Assembly (NCBI GenBank): GCA_947095585.1
Contig: OX352761.1
Location: 136,306,277-136,370,276 of the forward strand
Length of the DNA stretch: 64,000 nucleotides
Source: Nephrocerus scutellatus
Lineage: Eukaryota; Arthropoda; Insecta; Diptera; Pipunculidae
Reading direction: 5' to 3'
Shown: positions 1 through 11,239 of the stretch, piece by piece
Layout of the letters: each line of letters begins with the position of its first letter
Position numbering within the stretch: the first letter of the stretch is position 1
Made by a program: the position numbers and the translations under genes
Notes under the pieces: model-generated
Told to the model about the DNA's origin: nothing
Seen by the model: only the letters and a program-made list of their open reading frames with translations
Databases searched by the model: none

Positions 1-500
1 TTTACCATTGCTGTTTTACAAATAAGTTTTGTTTTACTGTTTTACAATAAGTTGTAAGCACCAATATAGGATGTAATCTCTTTTGTAATTAATTTTTCAA
101 GGATTTTTGATAGAATACTTATTGGTCGGAAGCCGCCAGGATTAGAAGCGTTTGATTTTTTAGCTACTGGAATTATTTTAACAAGTTTCCAGGTAATTGG
201 ATACGATGAAGATGTAATGCAAAAGTTTAGGATATGTGAAAGGGGCCAAGGATCGCTGGAATAACCAATTTTAAAAATTTTGAGGAAATACCATCGTCTC
301 CAACTGAGTTTGATTGTAAAGACATAATGCTACTCGCCACGTCTCCCTCCGAGAAAACATTATAATATACCCCTGGAGTCAAAGGGAGGGAGCTGGATGT
401 TGCAGAAAAAAGTTATTCAGCTCAGTTGAGTCAAGTTGACACTCGAATGGAACTTAGTCCCCAATACCAATGTCACGAAGAAATCTCCATAGTTGTTTTG
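1..500 (-). pseudogene. LINE reverse-transcriptase relic (N-terminal part)
   Basis: Translated on the minus strand, the segment near 240-380 resembles the start of a jockey-type reverse transcriptase: an Ala/Ser-Ile-x-Ser-x-x-Ser-Asn-Ser-Val-Gly-x-Asp-Gly-Ile block, then a Lys-Phe-Leu-Lys-Leu-Val-Ile-Pro block. Stops and frameshifts interrupt it and the window edge cuts it off. The match rests on the known layout of LINE ORF2 proteins. The clade is not determined. Confidence 0.6.
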
Positions 501-903
501 CTGGGAGAGTGGGACACAATTTTGTTGAAAAAAGGGTTACGTTTGGCATAACGGATAATTATTGACGCAGAAATGCGTGCAAGTCTGTATGATTCCCAAA
601 TGTATTGAGACGAAAACCGCCTCCAATACATACTCTTTTAGTCCTTGTTCCTTCGCGTTTTGTCATTATAATTGTCCGCTGGGGACGCTGAGAAAGTATG
701 TGTGGATCAAAATCGTATTCATGCTTGGTGAGTTGACTAACTTTGTTTCCAAATAAGATCTTAAATAAAAGTGATATTTTAAGCTCACCATTAAGTTTTA
801 TAGCGGTCCGAAAATTTTCATTGTTATCATTATCTTACTATTCTGAATATGAAAAAAAAACACACAAAATGAGCTAAAGTTTTATCATTATTATTTGTTC
901 AGA

Positions 904-1530
904 CAGAAATGTGTGTTGGTGTAATGTCATTTTAATTACATCAGAAATGTGCGTTGTGCATAGGTTAGTTTATATGTAATTATTAATTAAAGATTAAATG
1001 GACCGTTAATATGGATTTGCTTAAGCACATTGTGGAATCTGATAAGTGGTTTAGTCATATAAGAGCTCATGATTAAGGGAAATGTAAAAGAATGTTTGTT
1101 CCCACTTTATTCTAAAAAGGATTTTGTTTTCAAAAGAAAATGTGGTAAACGTATAAAGAAAAATAGATAGAAATATATGTCAAATGGTCATTCTTATTTT
1201 TGTAACCTTAGAAACCTTTTTAACAGAAATGTGTGTTGGTGTAATATAATTTTAATTACATCAACAATGTGTGTTGTCCATGGGTTAGTTTATAATTATT
1301 AATTAAAGATTAAATGGACCATTAATATGGATTTGCTTAACGACATTGTGGAATCTGATAAGTGGTTTAGTCATAGAAGAGTTCATGATTTAGGAAGTTG
1401 TAAAAGAATGTTTTTTTCAACTTTATTCTATAAAGGATTTTGTTTTCAAGAAAAAACTGCTGTAGACGTTACAAGTAATTGGAAAAAAAATTCGTTTTTC
1501 GGGGAAAAACTTTTACATATACATTGAAAC
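904..1530 (+). repeat. Direct duplication (about 320-bp step) carrying a small ORF
   Basis: Two copies of about 240 bp lie at about 904-1145 and 1224-1460. Both start near CAGAAATGTGTGTTGGTG and include ATGGATTTGCTTAA followed by ACATTGTGGAATCTGATAAG. The second copy has a 66-codon ORF from ATG 1327 to the stop at 1527, beginning Met-Asp-Leu-Leu-Asn-Asp-Ile-Val-Glu-Ser. The first copy has stops in the equivalent frame. I do not recognise the product. Both could be fragments of a transposon or of a decayed gene. Confidence 0.65.
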
Positions 1531-1589
1531 ACGCCACACAGTCGTTTATTATTTGGTAATAATCACCAAAATATTTGTTTTTGAGGTGG

Positions 1590-2800
1590 GGGCTTTTTCA
1601 AAAAAATTTCTTTTTTCCACGCTTTACACGCGCAACACGCGACTCGCGACACCCGTCAAAAGCGAGATCCAAATGGGCTCCTGACATTGAGCCGCCCAAA
1701 AAAGTTCTACACTCTAAGTCTTGCGAAAGGTGGTTAAAAAAGACCTCATAAAAGGAACAAATCGAGCGATTTCAAACCATCACACGTGCCACACGCGAAA
1801 CGTGACACACGTCATATGTGGAATATAAAAAACTATAAAAAGCTATTTTGGACATAGATACTCACAAACTTTAACTCTCTTGGTCGTGTGGAAGGTCGTT
1901 AAAAAGAACCTCAAAAAAGTAGAAAAAAAATTCAACACATCACACACGCCACTCGCGACACGCGCCATACTCGGAATATAAGAAACTATATTTTTGACTT
2001 AGACACTCACAAAATTTCAGCTTTCTAGGTCGTTTGGAAGTTGGTTAAAAAGGAGTCGAAAAAAAATTCAACCCATCACACGCGCCACACGCGACACCCG
2101 TCATATTGTGGAAGTTGGTTAAAAGGGACCTCATAAAAGTCGAAAAAAATTTCAACACATCAAATCAAATTTCAGCTCTCTAGATCGTATGGAAATTAAT
2201 TAAAAAGGACATCAAAGAAGTCGAAAAAAAATATCAACCCATCACTCGCGACACGCGTCACACTCGGAATATAAAAAAATGCTATTTTAGAGTTATCCAC
2301 TCACAAAATTTCAGCTCTCTAGGTCGTATGGAAGTTGGTTAAAAAGGACCTCAAAAAGTCAAAAAAAAAGTTCAACCCATAACACGCGCCACACGCGGTA
2401 CGCGACACTCGTCATACTCGGAATATAAAAAATGCTATTTTGGACTTAGACACTCACAAAATTTTAGCTCTCGTGTCGTGTGGAAGTTGGTAAAAAGGAC
2501 CTCATATAAGTCTAAAAAAACGTCAACCCATCACACGCGCCACAAGCAGCACGCGTCATACTCGGAATATAAAAAATGCTATTTTGGATCTAGACACTCA
2601 CAAAATTTCAGCTCTCTAGGTCGTGTGGAAGTTGGTTAAAAAGGACTTCAAAGAAGTCGAAAAAAAAATTTCAACCCATCAAACGCGACACGCGTCATAC
2701 TCTGAATATAAAAAAATTCTATGTTCGACTTAGCACTCACAAAACTTCAGCTCTCTAGGTCGTGTGGAAGTTAAAAAGGACCTCAAAGTTGTTGAAAATA
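1590..2800. repeat. Satellite-like tandem array, about 150-bp monomer
   Basis: About eight diverged monomers repeat four blocks in order: a CG-rich block (CACGCGCCACACGCGACACG), ACTCGGAATATAAAAAATGC, CACTCACAAAATTTCAGCTC and TCTAGGTCGTGTGGAAGTTG, followed by TTAAAAAGGACCTC and a long A run. The GGAATATAA block recurs near 1820, 1974, 2262, 2422, 2562 and 2704, spaced about 140-160 bp apart. One diverged monomer lies in the opposite orientation at about 62960-63095. CpG-rich blocks are unusual in this AT-rich sequence. Confidence 0.85.
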
Positions 2801-3270
2801 CAGACAAAATGGGGTCTATTCAAGTTAAATAAAAGTTTTTAATAAGAAAAACAGACAGACATAGATGTCAAATGGTCTTGGCAAAAATAATCCTTCCATT
2901 CATTTTCAATTTGCCGTAATAGTAAAATTGATAAAATTCTTATGATTTGTTTTACCAGTCTCTCGAAATGTAATGAATACGAGATTGAATTTATTTTTAA
3001 TTTTTAATTTATCGCCCACTCTTTTAAAAAATTAAGCTAGCATCAAGAATAACATACATGCAATTACTCGTTCTGTGCACATAAACGATAAAATGATGCA
3101 CATTCTTGTGCGATAAAAGGGAAAATCCGGAAAATACGACGGAAATCGAAATATCTATACGATACTGTTCCTCAAATATATAGAGAATCAGAATCAGAAT
3201 CAGAATTGAATTCGGGCGAGTTCTATTGTAGTTCTGACGTAAGTATCGCAATAACCAGTACAAAGTAAAA
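2801..3270. other. AT-rich intergenic stretch, no gene seen
   Basis: There is a short (AGAATC)n run near 3184-3205 and an AAACAGACAGACATAGATG stretch near 2850 that resembles sequence near 1165. I see no supported gene. Confidence 0.5.
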
Positions 3271-3342
3271 GGGGATATAGCTCAGTGGTAGAGCATTCGA
3301 CTGCAGATCGAGAGGTCCCCGGTTCAAACCCGGGTGTCCCCT
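3271..3342 (+). tRNA. tRNA-Cys (anticodon GCA)
   Basis: A 72-nt cloverleaf can be drawn by eye. The 7-bp acceptor stem GGGGATA pairs with TGTCCCC, with one wobble. The D-arm region contains the A box TAGCTCAGTGG. The anticodon stem closes the loop CTGCAGA with anticodon GCA at 3303-3305. The T arm carries GGTTCAAACCC (B box). The discriminator base is U and there is no intron. A T-run follows immediately as a Pol III terminator. All arms are intact, unlike the decayed tRNA-like SINE heads elsewhere in the window. Confidence 0.97.
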
Positions 3343-3343
3343 A

Positions 3344-3353
3344 TTTTTTTTTT
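3344..3353 (+). terminator. Pol III terminator of tRNA-Cys
   Basis: An uninterrupted run of ten T residues begins two bases after the mature 3' end of the tRNA, as expected for RNA polymerase III termination. Confidence 0.85.
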
Positions 3354-4255
3354 CTTTATAACTATCTAAGGTTAACAGACATATTTTTATGCCCAAGTTC
3401 GTGACTTTTTGAAACTTCTAAGAGTTGTTGAACGATCGATTATTGTGAGCGCCAGTGGGAATCTGTTCATAATTTCGTTGTTCATATTTTGTATGCTTGG
3501 TTTTTGCGATTTTTTCTGACCATCATTGAGTCTATATCTTTTTTTAAAGTACGAATAATTACATAAAACGCATTTAACTTTTTTCTTATATCTTAATTTT
3601 CCGTTTACATGCTGAAATGGAAAACATAAAACAAAATAGGTTTCAAAAGACAGGGGTAAACAAGCAAATCCAAATTTGTACGAACCAAAACAATCCAAAC
3701 AAAATCCATGCAATAAATGAACAAATAAAACAACCCGTATTCAGTCTATAAAATGTTTGCATTATATCGTGTGTATAGTTTAAACACGAAGTATAAGACC
3801 TTTAATTGGGTCAATTAGATAGACAACGGTAGGCACGCGACTCCTCAAATCGGCACCTGGCATCGTTCCAATCAAATACTGATGTGTACTCGTAATTGAA
3901 TCTTTGCTATTGAGTTATGGGTTTCCAATTGAACAGAAGCGCACAACTTATTATTTTTCAAGTGAGTGATTATGAGGAAGCCTAAATTGGGTGACATCGG
4001 TTCGACACTGTAACCAAGATGACGTCACTGTTGTTGTATATTGCTTAATCTAATTGTTGGCCAAAAGGAGGAATATTCACCTTATTTGAAAATGTTTACC
4101 TGCTTTAACATTTCTAACTGGTGGAATTATGATCATTACCTCCTCGTAGTTACTGCTGATAACTTTAAAAAGTTTGATTGTTTTGTTTGCGCTAGTGCCT
4201 TCCAAATAATTTTTGTAATCTCTGCCACAATAAGGCAATGCGAACAAATGAAAAA
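3354..4255. other. No gene seen; isolated CRE-type palindrome
   Basis: The only short motif of note is the palindrome TGACGTCA at 4020-4027, the consensus for CREB/ATF-type factors. No promoter or gene lies beside it, so chance is likely. Small ORFs here have no recognisable content. Confidence 0.4.
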
Positions 4256-4515
4256 TTAACAATAGCCCAAAAATATAGGGTACAACTTGCATTGCGACAA
4301 ATTAGATCTGGCCCTCTGGATTCGAAACGCTCTAAGTATTTGATCGCACATCGGTGCTATTGTAGGTGTCATCACTGAACACTGTCCCATAGGCAGGCAT
4401 GCAGCAAGACTTGGAGTATTCTTTAATGACTTCTGCAGAAGCTGCATGGATGAGGAGGAGGAGACCATCGTCCATCTTCTCTGTGCTTCCACTCTCCACC
4501 TCATTTTCTCCATGC
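4256..4515 (+). pseudogene. 3' fragment of an RNase H-bearing LINE (copy 1)
   Basis: Frames on the plus strand give Gly-Ala-Ile-Val-Gly-Val-Ile-Thr-Glu-His-Cys-Pro-Ile-Gly-Arg-His-Ala-Ala-Arg-Leu, then Cys-Arg-Ser-Cys-Met-Asp-Glu-Glu-Glu-Thr-Ile-Val-His-Leu-Leu-Cys. This Cys/His zinc-knuckle-like tail follows the RNase H domain in many insect non-LTR elements. The same tail occurs at 8117 (plus) and 22140-22440 (minus). Here it breaks off directly into the CTCAAGACC repeat array. Confidence 0.75.
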
Positions 4516-5415
4516 ATTACTCTCAAAAACCCCTCAAGGTACCGCAAGACCACCTCAAGGACCTCCTCAAGACTCCACTAAAGATCTTCACAAAAACCCC
4601 TAGGAACCGCCCTAAAGAACACCTAGAGACTCTCTCAAGATCACCTTAAGACCCCGCTAAGACCACGTTACTACTCCCATTAATACTCCCTCAAGACTCC
4701 CTCAAAAGATTCCCTTAAGACCCCCTAAAAACACTCTCAAGACTACCCTTTCCCTCACGACCCGCTCAAAATCCCCTCAAGACCACCTCAAAACCTTCTT
4801 AAGATACCCTCAAGACTCCACTCATGACCCTCTCAAAATCCCCTCAAGAACCCCTAACGACCACATAAAGAACCCCTCTAGACCCCACAAAGATCCTGAC
4901 AAAACCCCCTCAAGACCACCCCACAACCCCTTCTAAGAACCCATCAAGACCCCACTCAAGATTACCTTAAGACCTCCTCACGACTACTTAAAAACTCCCT
5001 CAAGACCCCCTTAAAACTCCATTCACGACCCTCTCAGAACCCACTCAAGCGCACCTAAACACCCCACTAAAGACCATCTCAAGACTTCCCTCAAACCACC
5101 CTCAAGACCACCTGAGGACCACCCTTAAGACCCTCTCAAACCTTCATACACCCCACTCAAGATTCCCTTAAGACTCCCGCAAAACCCTCGTCTAGACCCT
5201 CTCGAACCCAGACCGCCGCAAGAACACCTTAAGACTCCCGTAAAGCGCCCTCAAGACTACCCTTCAGACCCCCTAAAGAGCAACCTCAAAACCGCCTCAA
5301 TTAACCCCTTTAATACTCCCTTCACATCATCTCAAGGCGCCATCAAAACTACCTAAAAAGCCAATCAACATTCCACTCAAAACCCTCTTCAAAGCCCCTC
5401 AAGACCACCTCTAGA
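4516..5415. repeat. Degenerate CTCAAGACC minisatellite (block 1)
   Basis: About 900 bp of imperfect units of 10-12 bp related to CCTCAAGACC. The plus strand is rich in C and A and poor in G. Related blocks lie at 35880-36390 and 63270-63615. A short AGACAGAAAGACACATAAAC stretch follows the array. ORFs across it are by-products of the repeat. Confidence 0.85.
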
Positions 5416-7570
5416 CCCGGCAGAAAGACAGAAAGACACATAAACACACAGTCACAGGCAAGTTAATATAAAAGCATTTAATTGATCGTGATCGGGAACC
5501 TGGTTCGAAAGGTTCCTACTTAAATAAATTTCACATTTTCACTTCAACTAACAGCATACTCCTAGGCGCATAATTTGAAGTTTTTCTTTTGCTTTGCATG
5601 TGTTTTTTTTGCATTCATAGTGAAATATCGTTTCGTTTCGACGGCAATCTACGCAACCAACACCAACTTGTCATGACATTCTGTCATTTGATTATTAAAG
5701 AATTGATCTGCAAAACTTTAGAGGTTGTTTTTTTAAGTTTGAACACTTTTCCAACTCCCTTTACCACTTATCAATTACCTTTTACATATGTGCGATTAAA
5801 GAAAATACACAAAGGTATTCAATACTTTAGTATCTATGCAAGCAATACTAATAAATTTCAATCCAAGAAAAAAAATCGTGAAACAGCGATACATTGTTCA
5901 CGTAACCTATGAAAACAGAATAATAATAATTGCCTTCACCTATCCTCGTGTGGAAGAAACGTTTAATGGTAGAAATTAAGAGCTATAATCTAAAAAGTGA
6001 AGCATATTCACGAACTCCACAAATTCCATGGATCATCGTGACAATATGGTAATTTCAATTTTTATAGAATTTTTTTCGCATCCATAGCGTCCAACTTAAA
6101 TATGAAGATAGATGGAAAAGTTAAGCCCAAAGTATAGTTGCAACATTATATTAATAACGAAATCGAAAATTTAAAAATGCTCATTTTCCAGTAGTTGCAG
6201 TGTACTAAACTAGAAATTTGAATAAACAACTTCATATAATATCCATATATCTATAACTTTTGAGACATATCATCTCAAAAATCTACCTGCATAGACTTAT
6301 TAAAATATTTTTAATATAGAAATTCAAAAATACAACAACTCAGACATCACCTAACTGAGCTAAAAACACAAGAGACAATCTTAGAAATTTTACGAGACCG
6401 AGTGCTTAAGAAAAAAAGTAAATATAATACCGTGATTGCTGCTAAGATATTAGACTTTTTAACTCTTTTTTTTTGCTAAATTTCATTTAATATTGGTTGA
6501 TGGTTCATTTTTCTTTCTTCGCTGTTAAGCTATTTTTTCTCCCCTTTGTTCGTGATAAGGGCAAAGTGATGAAACATAAGGGTGGAAACATTTTAATTTT
6601 AATGAATTGTTTCATGATAAGGAGACAAAAGGAAACAAACCCCGAAAAGACCTACATTATATTAATTTTTTTATCTTTTCATTTCAGTTATTATCAAAGT
6701 TCCTATTAAGTTAAAACAAAAGCATAATGACAACAGGGATTTATATTAGAAATTGCTTTTTTTCATTGTCATTTAATCACAAAGAAGGAAGGAACGGTCA
6801 TGTTGATTGCTAAATACTGGTTAGGTTAAGTAATTATATACTAGAAGAGAATTTCCACTCCTAACGTTTAGTTGTTAAACTATTAAAAAGTACAATTTTT
6901 ATAAGGCATTGTGTTGCAAATGGCAAATGAGGAACTGTCATGGATTAAAGAACAGGAAATCTTTTGAAGTAGAAGCAAAATGGACAAGCTGTTCGAGTTG
7001 ATTATTTTCGTATTCTTCTAGAACATTTTCTGCAAATGCTTTTAAGCTAAAAGTTCTCTTGAATATTTTAAATTGATACAAAAAGCTTACATAAGGTCGA
7101 TTACACCGTGACTCTCTGTTAGGCTGATTTCTTCCGCTCTTATGACCAGCATATTAAACGCAATAACGTCGTGAAATTTAAGCGAAATTTTAATTATAAA
7201 ATCACTTTGAAATTTGAATTTAACTTTCAAAGACTTAATAAAAATTAGAAAATTCTTATTGGACTCTCATAAGAGTCCACTCAATCCATGTCAAATGTTG
7301 GTTATCTTTTGTTATCTTTACAGGAGCATTTGAGAGGAACAATACAATTGCAAGTGTAATTTTTTAGCATTAAACTTGCATTAAATAAAGTAAAAAAAAA
7401 AATAAAATTAAATGAAAACATTTGCAATTAATAGAACTTTAAAGAAAGAAAATTAAAGCAAAGACAATAAGTAATTTATTTTAGTTAGCGTTTCCCCTGG
7501 TGTTTGACCTATCGACCCCAATCACCCCATAACGACCCATCGTCCCCCGGTCATACACTGTTATTAAATT
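5416..7570. other. Long gene-free AT-rich stretch
   Basis: I read both strands and found no domain, tRNA or clear repeat. The open frames at 5589-5912 and 6497-6709 are short, of low complexity and start without recognisable context. Decayed transposon sequence cannot be excluded. Confidence 0.4.
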
Positions 7571-7770
7571 CTCTATATTGTGTGTAAGGCTGACGTTGTT
7601 AAGCTGGCTGGCTGGTGTAATCTTTTGATAAATTTTTAACCTACTTCCTTAAGTCCGATTTATTTAAACTATGTACACTAGTGTACCTCCGGTGACAACA
7701 CATTCCTTTAAAATTTGGAAGTGATCGGGCCCAGGGCGCCCATATAAATTATTTTAAGATTCCCCCGATT
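7571..7770 (+). repeat. TCTATATTAAC-family repeat (copy a)
   Basis: Diverged copy of the most frequent dispersed family in the window. It starts at CTCTATATT and keeps the order AATTTTTAACCTACTTCC, a GATTTATTTAAACT block, GTACACTAGTGTACCTCCG, GACAACACATTCCTT and GGAAGTGATCGGGCCC. Better copies lie at 24270 and 37450 (plus) and at 16987 and 31815 (minus). Confidence 0.65.
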
Positions 7771-7810
7771 CCCAATTTCAACACAGCTTTTCAAACATTT
7801 GATCTATTGA

Positions 7811-8110
7811 GAGGGAAGTTCTGTATCCGTGTAATCTCGAGAAATGGTCCGGTCGAATGTCCTGCTAACTCATGCTATGGGGGGTTACGTTAAGTCGTTG
7901 GCTTATGCCAATAACCCAAAAAATTCAAGGAACTCGGGAACAATATTGAACGCGAAGTTGCCATCGTTCCGGCCGATATGTGCAGAAGAGTGGTGGAAAA
8001 ATGGCTCCAAAGAATCATCGCTGCAAACGGGCTCGCGTTGGTCATATTATTCTGTGTTCTATTATTCTATTATTATTATTTTTCTGTGTTTTATTTAAAT
8101 ACAAAAAAAA
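7811..8110 (+). pseudogene. Mariner-like DDE transposase, C-terminal relic
   Basis: The translation yields Val-Ile-Ser-Arg-Asn-Gly-Pro-Val-Glu-Cys-Pro, then after a frameshift Gly-Gly-Tyr-Val-Lys-Ser-Leu-Ala-Tyr-Ala-Asn-Asn-Pro, then Ile-Val-Pro-Ala-Asp-Met-Cys-Arg-Arg-Val-Val-Glu-Lys-Trp. This order is characteristic of the C-terminal third of mariner/Tc1-type transposases with a Trp-Gly-Tyr-Val-Lys block. At least one frameshift and one stop are present. The N-terminal part of a similar transposase is at 61280-61670 (minus). Confidence 0.75.
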
Positions 8111-8116
8111 GGATGA

Positions 8117-8410
8117 GTGTCGAATATAATGACTTCTGGCAGAAGTTGCATGGACGAGGAGGAGGAAGAGACCATAGAACATCTTCTTTGCTCATTGCCG
8201 GGCATGCACAGAAGGCACAAACACTTGGGTAAGCGGATAATGAATGACATATCAGATCTCGAAAACGGCAAAGTGCGAGATATAGTCCGATTTATTAAGA
8301 GCTCTGAATGGATATTCTGAAAAGGGGAAAGGTATAAGATCCTGTGGTAACACAAAGGACCGCAAATGGTCTAAGTGAGCTTAAACTGCCACCGCAACCT
8401 AACATAACCT
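8117..8410 (+). pseudogene. 3' end of an RNase H-bearing LINE (copy 2)
   Basis: The plus strand encodes Gly-Arg-Ser-Cys-Met-Asp-Glu-Glu-Glu-Glu-Glu-Thr-Ile-Glu-His-Leu-Leu-Cys and ends Phe-Ile-Lys-Ser-Ser-Glu-Trp-Ile-Phe-stop at 8318-8320. It is followed by an untranslated tail with GGACCGCAAATGGTCTAAG and a CCTAACATAACC end. The copy at 22113-22440 also ends in a CCTAAC-type tract. It is 5'-truncated, directly downstream of the transposase relic. Confidence 0.75.
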
Positions 8411-8704
8411 ATTTAAATAAAAATGTCAGGATAACTATTTAAAAACAAAGAATACTCTTTAAGCAAAATTATTTTATCGTTTTATTTTTCAACATCTGTT
8501 CTGGTTGAGAGTCACAAATCAACGCCTTCTATTCACAGAGGCATTCATTTAAAAAATATATATCAAGAACAAATACATCGAAAGAAATACATTAATGACT
8601 TCAATGAGAAAAAGGGATAATATGATGAACATGTCACAGTCGAAAGGACAAATGCATTTAAAACTTGAATGAATATAAAATAAAAACATGATGCAATGAA
8701 CACG

Positions 8705-9480
8705 TCACAGCTCGGCCAATCCTACCCCGAAGTCGTCCACGGCTTTATCAGAATCTTCCCGTCATCAATACACTGAATGAAGAAACTACCTACTTTGGAC
8801 TTCCAAAACGCATCATTACCGATAGGGGAACGACGTTTACCTCTAAATCGATTGAGACGTATTGTGAACAGAACAACATACAGCATATAAAAACCGCTGT
8901 GCGTACCCCAAGGTCCAACGTGCAGGTTGAGAGAGCCAACCACACCATTCTCACATTAGTCCGAACAACGACGAAGGAATCAAAGGATTGGGACCTAAAT
9001 AAACGAAATTCGCATGGGCTGCTATGTTAATTCTCAACGAAATTCGACGTCGGGATTCAGTCCAAACGAATTCATCTTTGACTTCAAGCTTTTCAATGTG
9101 GTACAAAATCATGTTGTCGCCGCTATTCATGATGAAGTCAGCTGAATCGCAGAGGATTTAATCAGCAATAAACGAGTTAAAGCTGCTGAAAATATATCCG
9201 AGAGGCGTGAAAAATGGAAGCAACGTTTCGATATGAAACACGCCGAACTAACTTTATATTCTGAGGGTGACTTAGTGGTTATATCAGACGAACCATCATC
9301 TACCGAGGAATCACATATATCGAATTTATAAAGTTTTGATTAATGACCAATTCCTGATCGAAGATATGCCTGGATGCTAATTACTCAGAAGACATTTTGT
9401 TCCGTATAATACGCCACCGACCAAATCAAACCTTGGTGTCATCATTCGCCCGACCTGGATGAAGGTAAGATTCTGGTGAA
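8705..9480 (+). pseudogene. LTR retrotransposon integrase relic
   Basis: The plus strand encodes Tyr-Phe-Gly-Leu-Pro-Lys-Arg-Ile-Ile-Thr-Asp-Arg-Gly-Thr-Thr-Phe-Thr-Ser, the second-Asp region of a retroviral-type integrase. About 35 residues later comes Arg-Ser-Asn-Val-Gln-Val-Glu-Arg-Ala-Asn, which holds the catalytic Glu. The downstream region is broken by stops and frameshifts. The spacing suits a Ty3/gypsy-group integrase. I see no flanking LTRs, gag or protease. It is a decayed, non-functional fragment. Confidence 0.75.
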
Positions 9481-9530
9481 GCCGAGGACGACTTCAGAGA
9501 CTGCACATTTTCTAAGCGCAGCTTATATAC

Positions 9531-9816
9531 CGTGGCGCCGTGGCTAAGTGGAAAAGCGCATGGCTACTGAGCAGGAGGATCGTGGTTCGAATCCCAGTAA
9601 CACCAAAAGTATTTTTCACGGTGTCCCACCTCTCGCGAATGGGTGACAAACGTTCCGAGAGAAATAACTTCATGTCACGGAAAGCTTCTCAATTTGCCGT
9701 TCGGATCCGGCTGTAGGTCCCTTCCATTTGTGTGCAAAAAATATACATGCACAACACAAATGGTCGCGAGAAGCTAGGCCTTGGACCGATACGGTCTGTC
9801 GCGCCGAATATTATTA
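9531..9816 (+). mobile_element. tRNA-derived SINE, near full length (copy 1)
   Basis: The head contains a degenerate A box (TGGCTAAGTGG) and a perfect B box GGTTCGAATCC at 9584-9594. The body shares CACCTCTCGCGAATGGGTGA, GACAAACGTTCCGAGAG, GGAAAGCTTCTCAAT, GTAGGTCCCTTCCATTTGTG and ATGGTCGCGAGAAGCTAGG with the copy at 17433. It ends in (ATT)n. TTATATAC flanks both sides (9523-9530 and 9817-9824), a probable target-site duplication. It sits just 3' of the integrase relic and is younger than it if that relic continues beyond 9825. Confidence 0.88.
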
Positions 9817-9824
9817 TTATATAC

Positions 9825-11239
9825 ACATGAACTAGGAACCTTTGACTTTAACGCCCATCTAAAATAATTCTATGTCGGAACAAAATTTAAAGTATAAAGC
9901 GTTGAACTATTTTGTGGATACTTAACACAGCCGAAAGATTGTATCGTCGTCGTATCGCCGACCCATTGACGTACGAAAGTTCAATGAATCGTCGACAATA
10001 CAGATTTCCTTTGCAGAGTTTCTTTGCCAACAAAAATATCCTTTTTCGATGAAATATCTTTATAAAGGCCATAGCGCCGTAGTGCGTGTATCGCCATCAA
10101 AGCACGATCCGAATGTACGTGACTGATGCAGAAGCATCACACTTCACACCATGCTGAAGTACATAACTATGCAAAGATGAATCATTCTGTCGGCTAAACA
10201 AATGCTTAAGTTCTATCACCCAATTGGCAGTTGTATGGTTGTTGTTGAAAATCTTAGACACTCTTTAGAAGCTAAGCTGGTGTCGGGCATTTTTGTTGAT
10301 CTCCTTACATTAGAAATAATTGCCAAAAAATAATTTGCGCTGGAGTTGTGTTCTTAACTGTTAATATGGTGTTATTTGTATGTAATAGGAGCCCGACGAG
10401 TTTGCCATTAATATCGTGCATGTGCGAAGGTGGTATCTGGGTATGGGCATAGGGCGTACAACATTCGGTGGTCAGCCAATTATTATGCATCTGCGTAGAG
10501 TTGGGGAATAATTTGATTTTGTCAAAAGCTTGTTATCAGATTGAATGTTGACTTTTGTAGTTCCAAGGTCAAGTCCTTTTTTTTGGAGTCTGCTGGTGAG
10601 AAGTTTTCTTGAAGAAATCTCTCCTCCAGAATAATGTGATTGTTCATTTTTTGCCTTTGATTCAATTTGGCTTAATATCATTTATTAATATTTTACTTAT
10701 TTACTTATTTGGTATTTGTTGTGTCATGCCTAGCTGACGACGTCACATTCAAGTGAATAATTTATAGCCTTTGCCTATTGAAGCACGTCGATTGTATTTT
10801 GTAAGGGCTGTATTCGTAATGTTATGGAGCTAGCCGATGTGCTTCCACTTGAATTGGAAATATTTCAAGCACGTAATAGTTATGTGCAACATATGGGTAC
10901 GTTGAAAGATTTTCTGCAATAACTTTCTGTGGAATATCCAAAATGGGAAGGAATTTAAATCAAAGATTATGATGATGAGTTGATGCTGATGCAATTGTAC
11001 GGTTACACATCATTACACTATTGGTTTAGGGAATTTTCGCTAACACGAAGTTTCTTACAAAAAACAAATTAGAACATTTATTATGAGTGTATAGACCTTT
11101 TCGCTCTTATCAGGGCAAAATTCCTTGAGGGGAACCAGACGATGATGCAGCAATATCATAATAAGATTAAAGGTAAAAAGGCGCAATACAATCTCGATCA
11201 TAAACGACCACCCAATCCAAAATAGATTCTAGATTTTTA
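9825..11239. other. Decayed transposon-like sequence, not identified
   Basis: 9825-10140 may continue the LTR element interrupted by the SINE. 10770-11220 shows short stretches in one plus-strand frame that read like protein (for example Glu-Leu-Ala-Asp-Val-Leu-Pro-Leu-Glu-Leu-Glu) between stops. I recognise no family in either segment. Confidence 0.35.

Noticed and set aside
1590..2800. Spaced repeats as a CRISPR array
   Set aside because: Monomers are contiguous and diverged along their full length, with no unique spacers, and the DNA is eukaryotic.
4020..4027. TGACGTCA as a functional CRE
   Set aside because: There is no gene or promoter next to it, and an 8-bp palindrome is expected by chance in this length.
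8705..9480. A complete endogenous retrovirus
   Set aside because: Only integrase-like blocks are visible. No LTR pair, protease, gag or envelope frame was found around it.
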